A stretch of 14,529 nt of DNA from SZUA-217 sp036446835. GTDB lineage: Bacteria; Actinomycetota; Acidimicrobiia; Spongiisociales; ZC4RG35. The DNA lies in the NCBI GenBank assembly GCA_036446835.1, contig JAZFTT010000021.1, positions 1-14,529 of the forward strand, read 5' to 3'. The position numbers and the translations under genes were made by a program. Below are positions 1 to 6,567 of the stretch, piece by piece. Below the pieces are notes generated by a model that did no database searches, was not told the origin of the DNA, and worked only from the letters and a program-made list of their open reading frames with translations. The first letter of the stretch is position 1. Every line of letters begins with the position of its first letter.

Positions 1-570
1 GAAACGCTCTCGGGGTCGGTCGCAGAGAGCCAGACCGTGATATCGCTGGCAGCGGGGGTGACCACAGAAAGCTACGAGTCACGCATTGGCGCCGTTGCGG
101 TAGTCAGGGCGATGCCCAACACGCCCGCCCTGGTCAGGGAGGGCGTAACGGGTATCGCAGCTGGGAAGTATGCCGGGGAGGGCCACCTGGACTCAGCCCA
201 AGAGGTTCTCGGCGCCGTCGGCTCGGTCAGGGTCATGGACGAGTCGCTTCTCGATGCGGTCACCGCGGTGTCGGGAACTGGCCCTGCCTACGTTTTTCTA
301 TTGGCGGAGGCGCTCACCGAGGCGGCAATGCGCGAGGGCCTGTCGAGGGACATTGCAGAGAAGTTCGTCCATCAGACCATTCGGGGGGCGGGTCATCTTC
401 TCACGGACACCTCAAAGAGCGCCTCTGAACTGCGCTACGAGGTGACGTCCCCGGGTGGGACCACGGCTGCTGCGGTTCACGTCCTCGAGGAGCGAGGGTT
501 CAGGGCGCTTGTGGAGGACGCCGTTCGTGCGGCGGCCATTCGGGCTACGGAACTCGGGGGCAAGGTCTGA
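1..570 (+). CDS. proC: Pyrroline-5-carboxylate reductase, 3' part (N-terminus outside window)
   Basis: ProC reduces 1-pyrroline-5-carboxylate to proline with NAD(P)H, the last step of proline synthesis, in the cytoplasm. The frame is open from base 1, so the gene starts to the left. About 189 residues remain of a family usually near 270, so most of the Rossmann fold is missing and the C-terminal dimerisation domain is present. Visible family marks are RAMPNTPALVREGVT after the cofactor domain, the signature VSGTGPAYVFLLAEALTEAA, and the C-terminal block ELRYEVTSPGGTTAAAVHVLEE. The stop codon TGA (568-570) lies in the first arm of a small hairpin and overlaps the likely extended start of the proline dehydrogenase gene. 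The pairing of a proline-making and a proline-oxidising gene is notable. Family assignment is secure. Confidence 0.96.
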   Translation, partial: ETLSGSVAESQTVISLAAGVTTESYESRIGAVAVVRAMPNTPALVREGVTGIAAGKYAGEGHLDSAQEVLGAVGSVRVMDESLLDAVTAVSGTGPAYVFLLAEALTEAAMREGLSRDIAEKFVHQTIRGAGHLLTDTSKSASELRYEVTSPGGTTAAAVHVLEERGFRALVEDAVRAAAIRATELGGKV

Positions 571-588
571 GCCTCTTTTCGAGGCTCA
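568..588 (+). promoter_or_regulatory. Hairpin at the proC stop / putA start junction
   Basis: TGAGCCTC (568-575) and GAGGCTCA (581-588) form a perfect 8-bp stem with a TTTTC loop. The first arm contains the proC stop codon. No U-tract follows, so a classical terminator is unlikely. If proline dehydrogenase starts at the CTG at 567, the hairpin covers its first codons and could limit its translation unless ribosomes finishing proC open it. That role is inference; the inverted repeat itself is seen directly. Confidence 0.45.
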
Positions 589-614
589 CCATTTCAATCA
601 CTCGCGCCTCTCCT

Positions 615-1478
615 GTGGAGAAGGTCGTCACATCCACCCGTCCTGGTAGAGCCCTGGCCAGGAGGTTCGTTGCAGGCGACACCCTCGACGACGCTGTGGT
701 GGCAGCCCGAGAGCTCAACTCCAGCGGTCTGCTTGTTTCGTTGGACCATCTGGGGGAAGAAGTGCACGACCGCGCATCTGCGATCCAGGCTACGGAGGAA
801 TACCTCGAGTCGTTGGACCGTATCGCCGACGAGGATCTCGATTCCAACATCTCGGTCAAACCGACCCAACTCGGCCTGGCAGTAGACGAAGACCTCGCCA
901 TGGAGTCGATCGACCTGCTTGCTCGGCGCGCGAAGAAGGTCGGGACAAGCGTCACGATCGACATGGAGGATTCACGATACACCGATTCGACGGTGCGGCT
1001 CTACGAGAATGCTCAGGCAGAACATGGGAATCTGGGGATCGCCATTCAGACCTACCTGCGTCGAACTCCTCAGGATCTCGCCCGACTGATCCCGCTCGGT
1101 GGGCATATCCGTCTCTGTAAGGGGGCGTATGTCGAATCTGAAGAAGTTGCGCTCACTTCCAACCCCCAGATCAACGCCGCTTTTGTCGATCAGATGCAGA
1201 CGCTCATGGCGTCGGAGGAGACCAAACCGGCGATCGCAACCCATGACCTGTCGTTGCTCGAACTCGCCCGCGAGCTGGCAGCCGAGCGGAACCGCCCGTT
1301 CGAGTTTCAGATGCTCTACGGAGTGAGAAAAGAGTTGCAGAAGCAGTTGGTCACCGAGGGCTACCCGGTCCGGATCTACCTTCCGTTTGGATCACGGTGG
1401 TACCCGTACCTCACCCGCCGTCTGGCCGAGCGTCCATCGAATGCCTGGTTCTTCGTGAGGGCTGGCTTCGGAAGCTGA
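615..1478 (+). CDS. putA: Proline dehydrogenase (monofunctional PRODH); true start probably further upstream
   Basis: PRODH is an FAD enzyme that oxidises L-proline to pyrroline-5-carboxylate and passes electrons to quinone at the membrane. From the GTG at 615 it is 287 residues, close to other single-domain PRODHs. Motifs seen are SLDHLGEEV (42-50), KPTQLGL (82-88), IDMED (115-119), GGHIRLCKGAY (162-172), ATHD (208-211), FQMLYGVR (231-238) and the substrate-binding helix YLTRRLAERPSN (265-276). GTG 615 has no Shine-Dalgarno. In-frame codons continue upstream without a stop as LSLFSRLTISITRASP, which resembles the usual hydrophobic N-terminus. A CTG at 567 overlaps the proC TGA as CTGA, with a G-run upstream that could act as Shine-Dalgarno. 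No P5C dehydrogenase gene is in the window. The gene symbol is by function; it is the PRODH domain only. Confidence 0.93.
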   Translation: MEKVVTSTRPGRALARRFVAGDTLDDAVVAARELNSSGLLVSLDHLGEEVHDRASAIQATEEYLESLDRIADEDLDSNISVKPTQLGLAVDEDLAMESIDLLARRAKKVGTSVTIDMEDSRYTDSTVRLYENAQAEHGNLGIAIQTYLRRTPQDLARLIPLGGHIRLCKGAYVESEEVALTSNPQINAAFVDQMQTLMASEETKPAIATHDLSLLELARELAAERNRPFEFQMLYGVRKELQKQLVTEGYPVRIYLPFGSRWYPYLTRRLAERPSNAWFFVRAGFGS

Positions 1479-1498
1479 AGATGCAGATGACCTCAGAC

Positions 1499-1705
1499 TC
1501 ATGCGGCTTTGGCGAGAGATGGTTTCGGAGAAGGGCGCTCAACCAGTCGCTCTCCGATGGCGATCAGGCCATGACCCAATGCTGTCCGGATGCTTCTGGC
1601 CGCACGGGCCTCACTACGATCGGCGTCCCGCTGGGCTCGGTTCTCCATCTCGCGGAGACGATGGGCGTGGATGTGCCGGGTCGTGTGGACGAAATCTCTA
1701 TACAT
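1499..1705 (-). CDS. Small basic protein of unknown function (68 aa)
   Basis: I do not assign a function. The product is 68 residues, rich in Arg, Ala and His, with a central charged helix-like stretch (HAHRLREMENRAQRDADRSEARAARS) and the ending ALGHGLIAIGERLVERP. That pattern resembles short uncharacterised Arg/Ala-rich actinobacterial proteins. The main reason to believe it is real is its ribosome binding site: GGAGGAG on the minus strand, 6 nt before the ATG at 1705, one of the best Shine-Dalgarno sequences in the window. Its ATG overlaps the end of the upstream regulator gene by 8 bases, so the two are probably co-translated. It ends about 20 bp from the convergent proline dehydrogenase gene. 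It could be an accessory of the regulator or a nucleic-acid-binding peptide; both are guesses. Confidence 0.6.
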   Translation of the reverse strand: MYRDFVHTTRHIHAHRLREMENRAQRDADRSEARAARSIRTALGHGLIAIGERLVERPSPKPSLAKAA

Positions 1706-2819
1706 GGTCTACTCCTCCGATGGTCGGGTTGAGATACGAGTCGAGAAAACCCGAAGCGTCTTCAAGCGCCTGATCCCTCATGCTGTATATGCGTTTCTTG
1801 CTGCTTTTGTCGATCGATACGTGGATCCGGATCAGCCCGGCGGCCCGGAGAATGCTCGTATGGTGGTGGACCGTTGACTTCGACAAGCCCAGCATCTCGG
1901 TGAGTTCGTCGAGGGAAGTGTCCCCTTCGCGCAATCTCCGGAGGATGCGGAGCCTCCGCTCGTCGCTGAGTGCCTTATAGGTCCTAACCATCCAGGCCGG
2001 CGGCGCCTCCGGGTCGACGTCGATGAACTCATCTGCCACCCCGTAATAGACGAGCAACGAATCGCGTTGCTGGTCGATTACGGACAATGGACGGGTGACG
2101 ACCGAAGGAATGAGCACCACCCTTGCAACGCCTAGCGGGATGTCTAGGTCGAGTCCGTTGGTGACCTCCTCGATCACACTCTTGACATCGTCCCCGTTTG
2201 CCATTGCCCGCCGGGCAGCAGCAGCACGTTCGATAGCGCCACCAAAATCTTCCTCGTACTCGGCGAATACCTTGTCGCGAAAGCGCTGCAACGTTCTGGC
2301 AATGCGACTGGGGAGTTCCTTGTCGGGCATTTCAAAGAGGCCGATGATCTGTTCCATGTTGCCCTCGTGACCTTCATCGGCAAAGGCCTCTTCAAGGGCC
2401 TCCGGATCGCCGTTGGCAGCCTGCTCGATGAGGGAGGCGTCGCTGCAGCCGCTGGTGCAGCTGATCAGCCAGCGCCGTAGCCGATTGGGGTCGATGTCGG
2501 CCAGCCAATCGAACATAAGGCTCGGGTCATGAGGATGGGGCGCGGTGTGGAGTAGGCCGGCGACGCCAAACCAGACGGCTAGATGGGGACCGCCGAGTAT
2601 CACGATCTCTTCCGCGAGATCGGTTGGTGTCAGTTCCTTGATTCTGTCATGCCATTCCGTGCCGAGTTCGAACGAGGTGCTCGTTTCGTTCGGGTTGAAG
2701 GTGGTCCACATGGCAAGAATCATTTCGAACGCCACACTGTCCTCTATTTCGATGGGGATAGGACGGGTCGCCGATCTGAGGTCGCGGACCGTTTCGCCGG
2801 GGGTGATGAGTTCGACCAT
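1698..2819 (-). CDS. ArsR-type transcriptional regulator with large N-terminal sensor region and C-terminal winged HTH
   Basis: The product is 373 residues from the ATG at 2819. The DNA-binding part is at the C-terminus, about residues 281-350: YKALSDERRLRILRRL, then the helix-turn-helix LDELTEMLGLSKSTVHHHTSILRAAGLI and a wing ending KKRIYSM. This is typical of ArsR/HTH_20 proteins. The roughly 280 residues before it are acidic and helical with no family I can name, and presumably sense a ligand. No metal-site cysteine pair of the classical ArsR kind is seen beside the HTH. The frame stays open to 2999, but ATG 2819 is preferred: it begins a conserved-looking MVELITPGETVRDL and has GAGGA about 11 nt upstream, whereas ATG 2837 has no Shine-Dalgarno. 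It is divergent from the EtfD-like gene, which it may regulate, and it is coupled to the 68-aa gene. Confidence 0.82.
   Translation of the reverse strand: MVELITPGETVRDLRSATRPIPIEIEDSVAFEMILAMWTTFNPNETSTSFELGTEWHDRIKELTPTDLAEEIVILGGPHLAVWFGVAGLLHTAPHPHDPSLMFDWLADIDPNRLRRWLISCTSGCSDASLIEQAANGDPEALEEAFADEGHEGNMEQIIGLFEMPDKELPSRIARTLQRFRDKVFAEYEEDFGGAIERAAAARRAMANGDDVKSVIEEVTNGLDLDIPLGVARVVLIPSVVTRPLSVIDQQRDSLLVYYGVADEFIDVDPEAPPAWMVRTYKALSDERRLRILRRLREGDTSLDELTEMLGLSKSTVHHHTSILRAAGLIRIHVSIDKSSKKRIYSMRDQALEDASGFLDSYLNPTIGGVDHV
1712..1718 (-). promoter_or_regulatory. Strong Shine-Dalgarno of the 68-aa gene
   Basis: The minus strand reads GGAGGAG followed by a 6-nt spacer and ATG. It lies inside the last codons of the ArsR-type gene and decides the start of the small downstream gene. 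Confidence 0.7.
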
Positions 2820-2838
2820 TGTTCTCTGTGTCCTCATA

Positions 2839-2856
2839 ATTCGATTGCTGTCGAAT
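2839..2856. promoter_or_regulatory. Candidate operator for the ArsR-type regulator
   Basis: ATTCGA, 6 nt, TCGAAT: a perfect 6-bp inverted repeat about 20 bp upstream of the chosen regulator start. It overlaps a possible minus-strand -10 box (TACATT, 2854-2859) and the expected transcription start. A second inverted pair with related half-sites, ATCGAA (2905-2910) and TTCGAT (2924-2929), lies further into the divergent gap. The repeats are seen; use as operators is inferred. Confidence 0.4.
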
Positions 2857-2965
2857 GTAGCGTGTGTCCATGAACACCGATTGTCAAGCGATGATTCTAT
2901 ATCCATCGAAGCGATACTCACCGTTCGATAAGAATGCATCCGTTTCTGTGAACCTGAGCCTGAGG

Positions 2966-2993
2966 TTGGTGATTGACGGCCGGCCCCTACACT
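2966..2993 (+). promoter_or_regulatory. Promoter of the EtfD-like gene (probably leaderless mRNA)
   Basis: TTGGTG (2966-2971), a 16-bp spacer and TACACT (2988-2993) match an actinobacterial -35/-10 pair. The ATG at 3002 begins only 8 nt after the -10, where transcription should start, and no Shine-Dalgarno precedes it. This also argues against the longer frame that begins at 2864. Confidence 0.6.
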
Positions 2994-3001
2994 TGGCACA
3001 C

Positions 3002-5191
3002 ATGGCGCTGATCGCGGAGCGACAGGAGGACGAGGTGGGGGCCCGGCGGATCACGGCGTCCTTCGTTTTGGAGACCCTGGGGGTGCTTTCGGCTGTGGCG
3101 ACCTTGGCGCTGGGCGTTCTCGGGACTCTTCCCGAGGACCCGGAGTTCGAGGTGGGGCGTGAGGTCTTTGGGAACATCCCTGCCCCGGTGGTGGTGCTTT
3201 TCTACTTTGGGCTCGCAGTTTTCACCTGGCTGATGTTCCACCTCTTCGCCCGGAGAGCGGCCAGTTGGAGCCAGGGGCAGACCGACCGGCGTACCGGCCG
3301 GTGGGGAGAGCGTCTTCTCCATCTCCGAGAAGGGTTGACCATGAAGACCCTCATGCGGGATCCTCGGGCCGGGGTGATGCACTCGTTGATCTACTACGGA
3401 TTCCTCGTCCTGTTTCTCGGAACCGTCATCCTGGAAATCGATCATCTTCTTCCGGCCGGCTTCAAGTTTCTCCACGGCCCGGTCTACATGGGCTACTCGG
3501 CGATCCTCGATCTGGCAGCGATCATGTACCTGGCCGGTCTCGCCCTCGCCATCGCCGGCCGATACCTGATTTCGACATGGCGCCTCCGTTCCAAGACCAG
3601 GCCAGAGGACTCGGTGATTCTCGGCGTTCTGGTCATCATTGGACTAACCGGTCTGGCAACCGAAGCGGCACGGATCTCCATGGCCGGGAGGCCGGCTCAT
3701 GAGATGTGGTCCTTTGTCGGTTATCCAATCTCGTTCCTCTTCGATCAGGCCGGCGCGGCGGGATGGCACCAGGTCCTCTGGGTCACCCACGCCGCGGCTT
3801 TCGTTCTCTTCTTGATGATCCTCCCGCTCACAAAGCTTCGACACATGGTCACGTCTCCAGCAGACATGTTTCTCTCACCCAGCGATCGCCCCAAGGGTGC
3901 GATGCGGGAGATGCCCAACCTCATGGAGGCCGAGGGCATAGAGACAGTCGGCGTCAGTGTGGTATCTGACCTCACCTGGAAGCAGATATTCGACACCGAT
4001 GCATGCACGGTATGCGGACGCTGCACCGCCGTTTGCCCCGCCAACATCACCGGCAAGCCTCTTGACCCGAGGGAGATGGTGCTCAAGTCGGGTGAGGTGG
4101 CGGCGGCTGCCGTTGGTGTCTCCGGGCCCGTGTCATCGACCGCTCTCCTGGAGGGTGCCGGAACGCTGTTCGACCGCATTCATCCAGACGAGGTCTTTGC
4201 TTGCACCACTTGTCGTGCATGCGACGAGATCTGTCCCGTCAACATCGAGATCGTCGATCGAATCCTCGACATGCGGCGGTACTTGACCATGATGGAGTCG
4301 GAATTCCCGACCGAGATGGGCAAGGCGTTTGTCGCCATGGAGAACCAGTCGAACCCGTGGGGGATGAGCCAGCAGGCAAGGGCGGATTGGACATCAGAGT
4401 TGGATTTCGAGATCCCGGTGTTCGGGGAGAATGGGAAAACCTCTGCGGAGTATCTCTGGTTCGTCGGGTGTGCGGGATCGTTTGACGACCGCAACACCGC
4501 AGTCTCAGTTGCTTTGGCCCGGCTGCTTCACGCCGCCGAGATCGACTTTGCCATATTGGGCACGAGGGAGGCGTGCAACGGAGATCCGGCCCGTCGCTCG
4601 GGTAACGAGTTCGTCTTCCAACAGCTCGCACTCCAGAACATCGAAATCTTCACCGAGATCGGTGTGGAAAAGGTCATCACACAGTGCGCCCACTGTTTCA
4701 ATACCATCGCCAACGAGTATCCACAGTTCGGTGGGAAGTACGAGGTTGTCCATCACAGCCAACTGTTGGCGGAGTTGCTCAACCAGAATCGGATCCGCAA
4801 GCCGACCAAGCCGAATGGCGAGCCCAAGAGGATCGCCTATCACGATCCCTGTTATCTAGGGCGGTACAACGACGTATACCTCGCTCCGCGCGAGGTGGTG
4901 GGCGGCTCTGGCAATCAGGTCGTGGAAATGGAGCGCCACGGTACGCGCTCGTTCTGCTGCGGCGCCGGCGGGGGGCGGTTCTGGATGGAAGAGCGAGTCG
5001 GGAAGAAGGTGAACATCGAGAGGGCCGAGGAGGCGCTGGCAACCGAAGCCGACGAGATAGCGGTGGCCTGCCCGTTTTGTCTCGTCATGCTCGACGACGG
5101 TGTCAAGGAACTCGGTCGTGATGACGTCCCGGTGAGAGACATAGCCATGATTCTCGCCGACGGCCTCGAGACCGCCACAGACTCGGCTTGA
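3002..5191 (+). CDS. Membrane Fe-S oxidoreductase, NarI-like anchor + [4Fe-4S] ferredoxin + two CCG domains (EtfD / HdrDE type)
   Basis: The product is 729 residues. It has six predicted membrane helices (about 20-41, 61-83, 124-146, 163-188, 204-222, 257-279) with histidines in or near helices (H127, H256, H263) that could bind heme b as in NarI/HdrE. Two [4Fe-4S] motifs follow: C335-C338-C341-C345 and C401-C404-C407-C411. Two cysteine-rich CCG domains come next: C490, C525, C562, C565, and C617, C652-C653, C690, C693. This order matches the mycobacterial reductase EtfD (Rv0338c), which moves electrons from electron-transfer flavoprotein of fatty-acid oxidation into the menaquinone pool. That substrate is inferred here, since no etf or acyl-CoA dehydrogenase gene is in the window. 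The first CCG domain has a single cysteine (ACNGDPARR) where the second has CC. The start is ATG 3002, set by the promoter. Its stop overlaps the next gene by TTGA. Confidence 0.88.
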   Translation: MALIAERQEDEVGARRITASFVLETLGVLSAVATLALGVLGTLPEDPEFEVGREVFGNIPAPVVVLFYFGLAVFTWLMFHLFARRAASWSQGQTDRRTGRWGERLLHLREGLTMKTLMRDPRAGVMHSLIYYGFLVLFLGTVILEIDHLLPAGFKFLHGPVYMGYSAILDLAAIMYLAGLALAIAGRYLISTWRLRSKTRPEDSVILGVLVIIGLTGLATEAARISMAGRPAHEMWSFVGYPISFLFDQAGAAGWHQVLWVTHAAAFVLFLMILPLTKLRHMVTSPADMFLSPSDRPKGAMREMPNLMEAEGIETVGVSVVSDLTWKQIFDTDACTVCGRCTAVCPANITGKPLDPREMVLKSGEVAAAAVGVSGPVSSTALLEGAGTLFDRIHPDEVFACTTCRACDEICPVNIEIVDRILDMRRYLTMMESEFPTEMGKAFVAMENQSNPWGMSQQARADWTSELDFEIPVFGENGKTSAEYLWFVGCAGSFDDRNTAVSVALARLLHAAEIDFAILGTREACNGDPARRSGNEFVFQQLALQNIEIFTEIGVEKVITQCAHCFNTIANEYPQFGGKYEVVHHSQLLAELLNQNRIRKPTKPNGEPKRIAYHDPCYLGRYNDVYLAPREVVGGSGNQVVEMERHGTRSFCCGAGGGRFWMEERVGKKVNIERAEEALATEADEIAVACPFCLVMLDDGVKELGRDDVPVRDIAMILADGLETATDSA

Positions 5192-5730
5192 AACCTCAAT
5201 TTGTCAGCGCTCTCATGATTCTTGCGTTGACGGCGGCTGCGTGCACGATCACGTCCGAGGACTCATCTCCCACTATCACGATGGTCACGCCCACCACCAT
5301 CCCGACCACGACGACGAGCACTATTGCCACGTCCGAGGCCACCGAGATGTTCCGCGATTGTCTGGTTGCGAGCGGCGTCGATATCGAGCCGATTCCGTTG
5401 GACGCTCAGGGTCGGCCGCGACTCGAGTTGGTCATGAAAGACATCGACTTCTCCGACCCCGTCCCCGTCAGCGCTCTCACGGCTTGCTCGCAGCATCTGG
5501 AGAGAGGGGCGCTGGAGTTGACCGACACGCCGATCCTGAGGGAGGCCGTGGTCGATTCTCTGGAAAGGTTCAGCGACTGCGTCAGATCACGGGGTGTGCC
5601 GGAATTCCCCGACCCGATACCGGATTACAACGGGATCGGTGGTCCCTATCCGGTCGCCGAGATCCCCTATGCCGACCCCGACCTCGCCGATGCCGTGGTT
5701 GTTTGCAATACACGACTGGCTTCGGGGTAG
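5188..5730 (+). CDS. Secreted lipoprotein with duplicated two-cysteine module, function unknown
   Basis: The product is 180 residues from a TTG start that overlaps the preceding stop (TTGA), so it is probably translationally coupled to the Fe-S reductase. The N-terminus is a lipoprotein signal: KPQF, a hydrophobic stretch, then LTAAAC with the lipid-bearing cysteine at C19. Residues 20-50 are a Thr/Ser/Pro linker. The rest is two copies of one module: residues about 51-107 (FRDC at 55-58, closing cysteine C100) and 122-180 (FSDC at 128-131, closing cysteine C173). The modules contain CLVASGV and CVRSRGVPEFPDP, the latter seen in many secreted actinobacterial proteins of unknown role. Each module probably holds one disulfide outside the membrane. 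No enzyme motif is visible. Position suggests a periplasmic-side partner of the reductase, but this is unproven. Confidence 0.75.
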   Translation: MKPQFVSALMILALTAAACTITSEDSSPTITMVTPTTIPTTTTSTIATSEATEMFRDCLVASGVDIEPIPLDAQGRPRLELVMKDIDFSDPVPVSALTACSQHLERGALELTDTPILREAVVDSLERFSDCVRSRGVPEFPDPIPDYNGIGGPYPVAEIPYADPDLADAVVVCNTRLASG

Positions 5731-5751
5731 ACCACTTATCTGATCGCTCCA

Positions 5752-6060
5752 ATGATGCGTACGATGTTGAAGCAGATGGCAATGCAGCCGACACCGGTGA
5801 TCGTGCCGGACACAGACAAAGAAATCGATATCGATCGCCCATGGCAAGTGGTGGTCTGGAACGACCCGGTGAACACAATGGGCTATGTGGTGTATGTGCT
5901 CCGCAAGCTCTTCGGCCATGACGAAGCCAAGGCGACGAGACTGATGTTGCAGGTGCATCACGAAGGGAGGGCGATCGTCTCGGATGGCCCCCGCGAGAAG
6001 GCTGAGATCGATTGCTTCCGACTCCACAACCACGGTCTATGGGCGACCATCGAGAGGTGA
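5752..6060 (+). CDS. clpS: ATP-dependent Clp protease adaptor ClpS
   Basis: ClpS binds the N-domain of the ClpA/ClpC unfoldase and delivers N-degron proteins (N-terminal Leu, Phe, Tyr, Trp) to ClpP. The product is 102 residues. The core is WQVVVWNDPVNTMGYVVYVL (31-50), RLMLQVHHEG (63-72) and a C-terminal LHNHGLWATIE. N37, D38 and H69 correspond to the E. coli pocket residues N34, D35 and H66; the third pocket residue, D36 in E. coli, is Pro here. Several in-frame ATGs (5752, 5755, 5764, 5782) precede the core and no Shine-Dalgarno is clear, so the start is uncertain by about 10 residues. A weak AT-rich TTATCT lies 10 nt upstream of 5752. The gene overlaps the DUF2017 start by GTGA, a pairing conserved in actinobacteria. 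Confidence 0.94.
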   Translation: MMRTMLKQMAMQPTPVIVPDTDKEIDIDRPWQVVVWNDPVNTMGYVVYVLRKLFGHDEAKATRLMLQVHHEGRAIVSDGPREKAEIDCFRLHNHGLWATIER

Positions 6061-6512
6061 GTCACTTCAAGACAACGCGCAAGGGGATAGTGGTCTCGTT
6101 CGGTCCCGAGGAGAAGGTGTTTCTTGCCGACGTTCTGCCTTTGCTTGCCGGGATCGGAGAGGTGGGTGTCGATCCGGCTGCAACCAGACTCACTGTGCCC
6201 GTCTATCTCGACGATCCCGAGTCCAACGAGGAGTGGTGGCGTCTCATGGGTCTGGAGCTCGCCGAGGTTCGCCAGTCCGATCGTGATGTTTTTCGGAAGG
6301 TCGTCCAAAGCGACGACTCAACGGTTCTCAATGACGAAGAGGCCGATTCTTTCCTTCGAGTCGTCAACGAGGCGCGTCTCACACTTGGAGCTCGTATGGG
6401 TCTCGAAGTCGAGGAAGATCACGACCAACTCGAAGAGGATGGTCGGCAGGTCCTCGACTACCTCGGCTGGATTCTCGAGGAGTTGACCACGGAGCTCAGT
6501 CGCTCTCTCTGA
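6057..6512 (+). CDS. DUF2017 family protein (AosR-like)
   Basis: The product is about 151 residues from the GTG at 6057, whose GTGA overlaps the clpS stop. ATG 6039, in frame, is an alternative. The sequence has the DUF2017 pattern: a short beta-like start (FKTTRKGIVVSFGPEE), a helix LADVLPLL, RLTVPVYLDDPESNEEWWRLMG, then SFLRVVNEARLTLGARMGLEVEE and YLGWILEELTTEL at the end. The mycobacterial member next to clpS is AosR (Rv1332), a regulator of oxidative-stress genes reported to sense redox state through a cysteine pair. This protein has no cysteine at all, so that switch cannot operate here. Context with ClpS suggests a stress or proteostasis role; DNA binding here is inference from the family. 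Confidence 0.88.
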   Translation: MSHFKTTRKGIVVSFGPEEKVFLADVLPLLAGIGEVGVDPAATRLTVPVYLDDPESNEEWWRLMGLELAEVRQSDRDVFRKVVQSDDSTVLNDEEADSFLRVVNEARLTLGARMGLEVEEDHDQLEEDGRQVLDYLGWILEELTTELSRSL

Positions 6513-6519
6513 CATCGCC

Positions 6520-6533
6520 CGGACGTTCGTCCG
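6520..6533 (+). terminator. Small hairpin after the clpS–DUF2017 pair
   Basis: CGGACG and CGTCCG form a compact inverted repeat centred on TT, directly after the DUF2017 stop and followed by a short TTGTGT. The stem is short and the T-run poor, so it is at best a weak terminator before the promoter of the next gene. Confidence 0.3.
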
Positions 6534-6538
6534 TTGTG

Positions 6539-6562
6539 TAGGTTCCGTGTCGAGGTCGGAGG
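6539..6562 (+). promoter_or_regulatory. -10 box and Shine-Dalgarno of the eRF1-like gene
   Basis: TAGGTT (6539-6544) fits a TANNNT -10 box; transcription would start near 6551. GGAGG (6558-6562) then lies 5 nt before the GTG at 6568. Together they favour GTG 6568 over the GTG at 6547, which would sit only 2 nt after the -10 box. Confidence 0.5.
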
Positions 6563-6567
6563 TCAAC

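Noticed and set aside
545..982. 145-residue minus-strand frame opposite proline dehydrogenase
   Set aside because: Ser/Arg-rich translation typical of the antisense of a high-GC gene; no motif or ribosome binding site.
2545..2931. 128-residue plus-strand frame opposite the ArsR-type gene
   Set aside because: Antisense shadow; it runs into the divergent promoter and matches no family.
2864..3001. 46-residue N-terminal extension of the EtfD-like protein
   Set aside because: It runs through the divergent promoter region, has no membrane-protein character and is contradicted by the TTGGTG/TACACT promoter just before ATG 3002.
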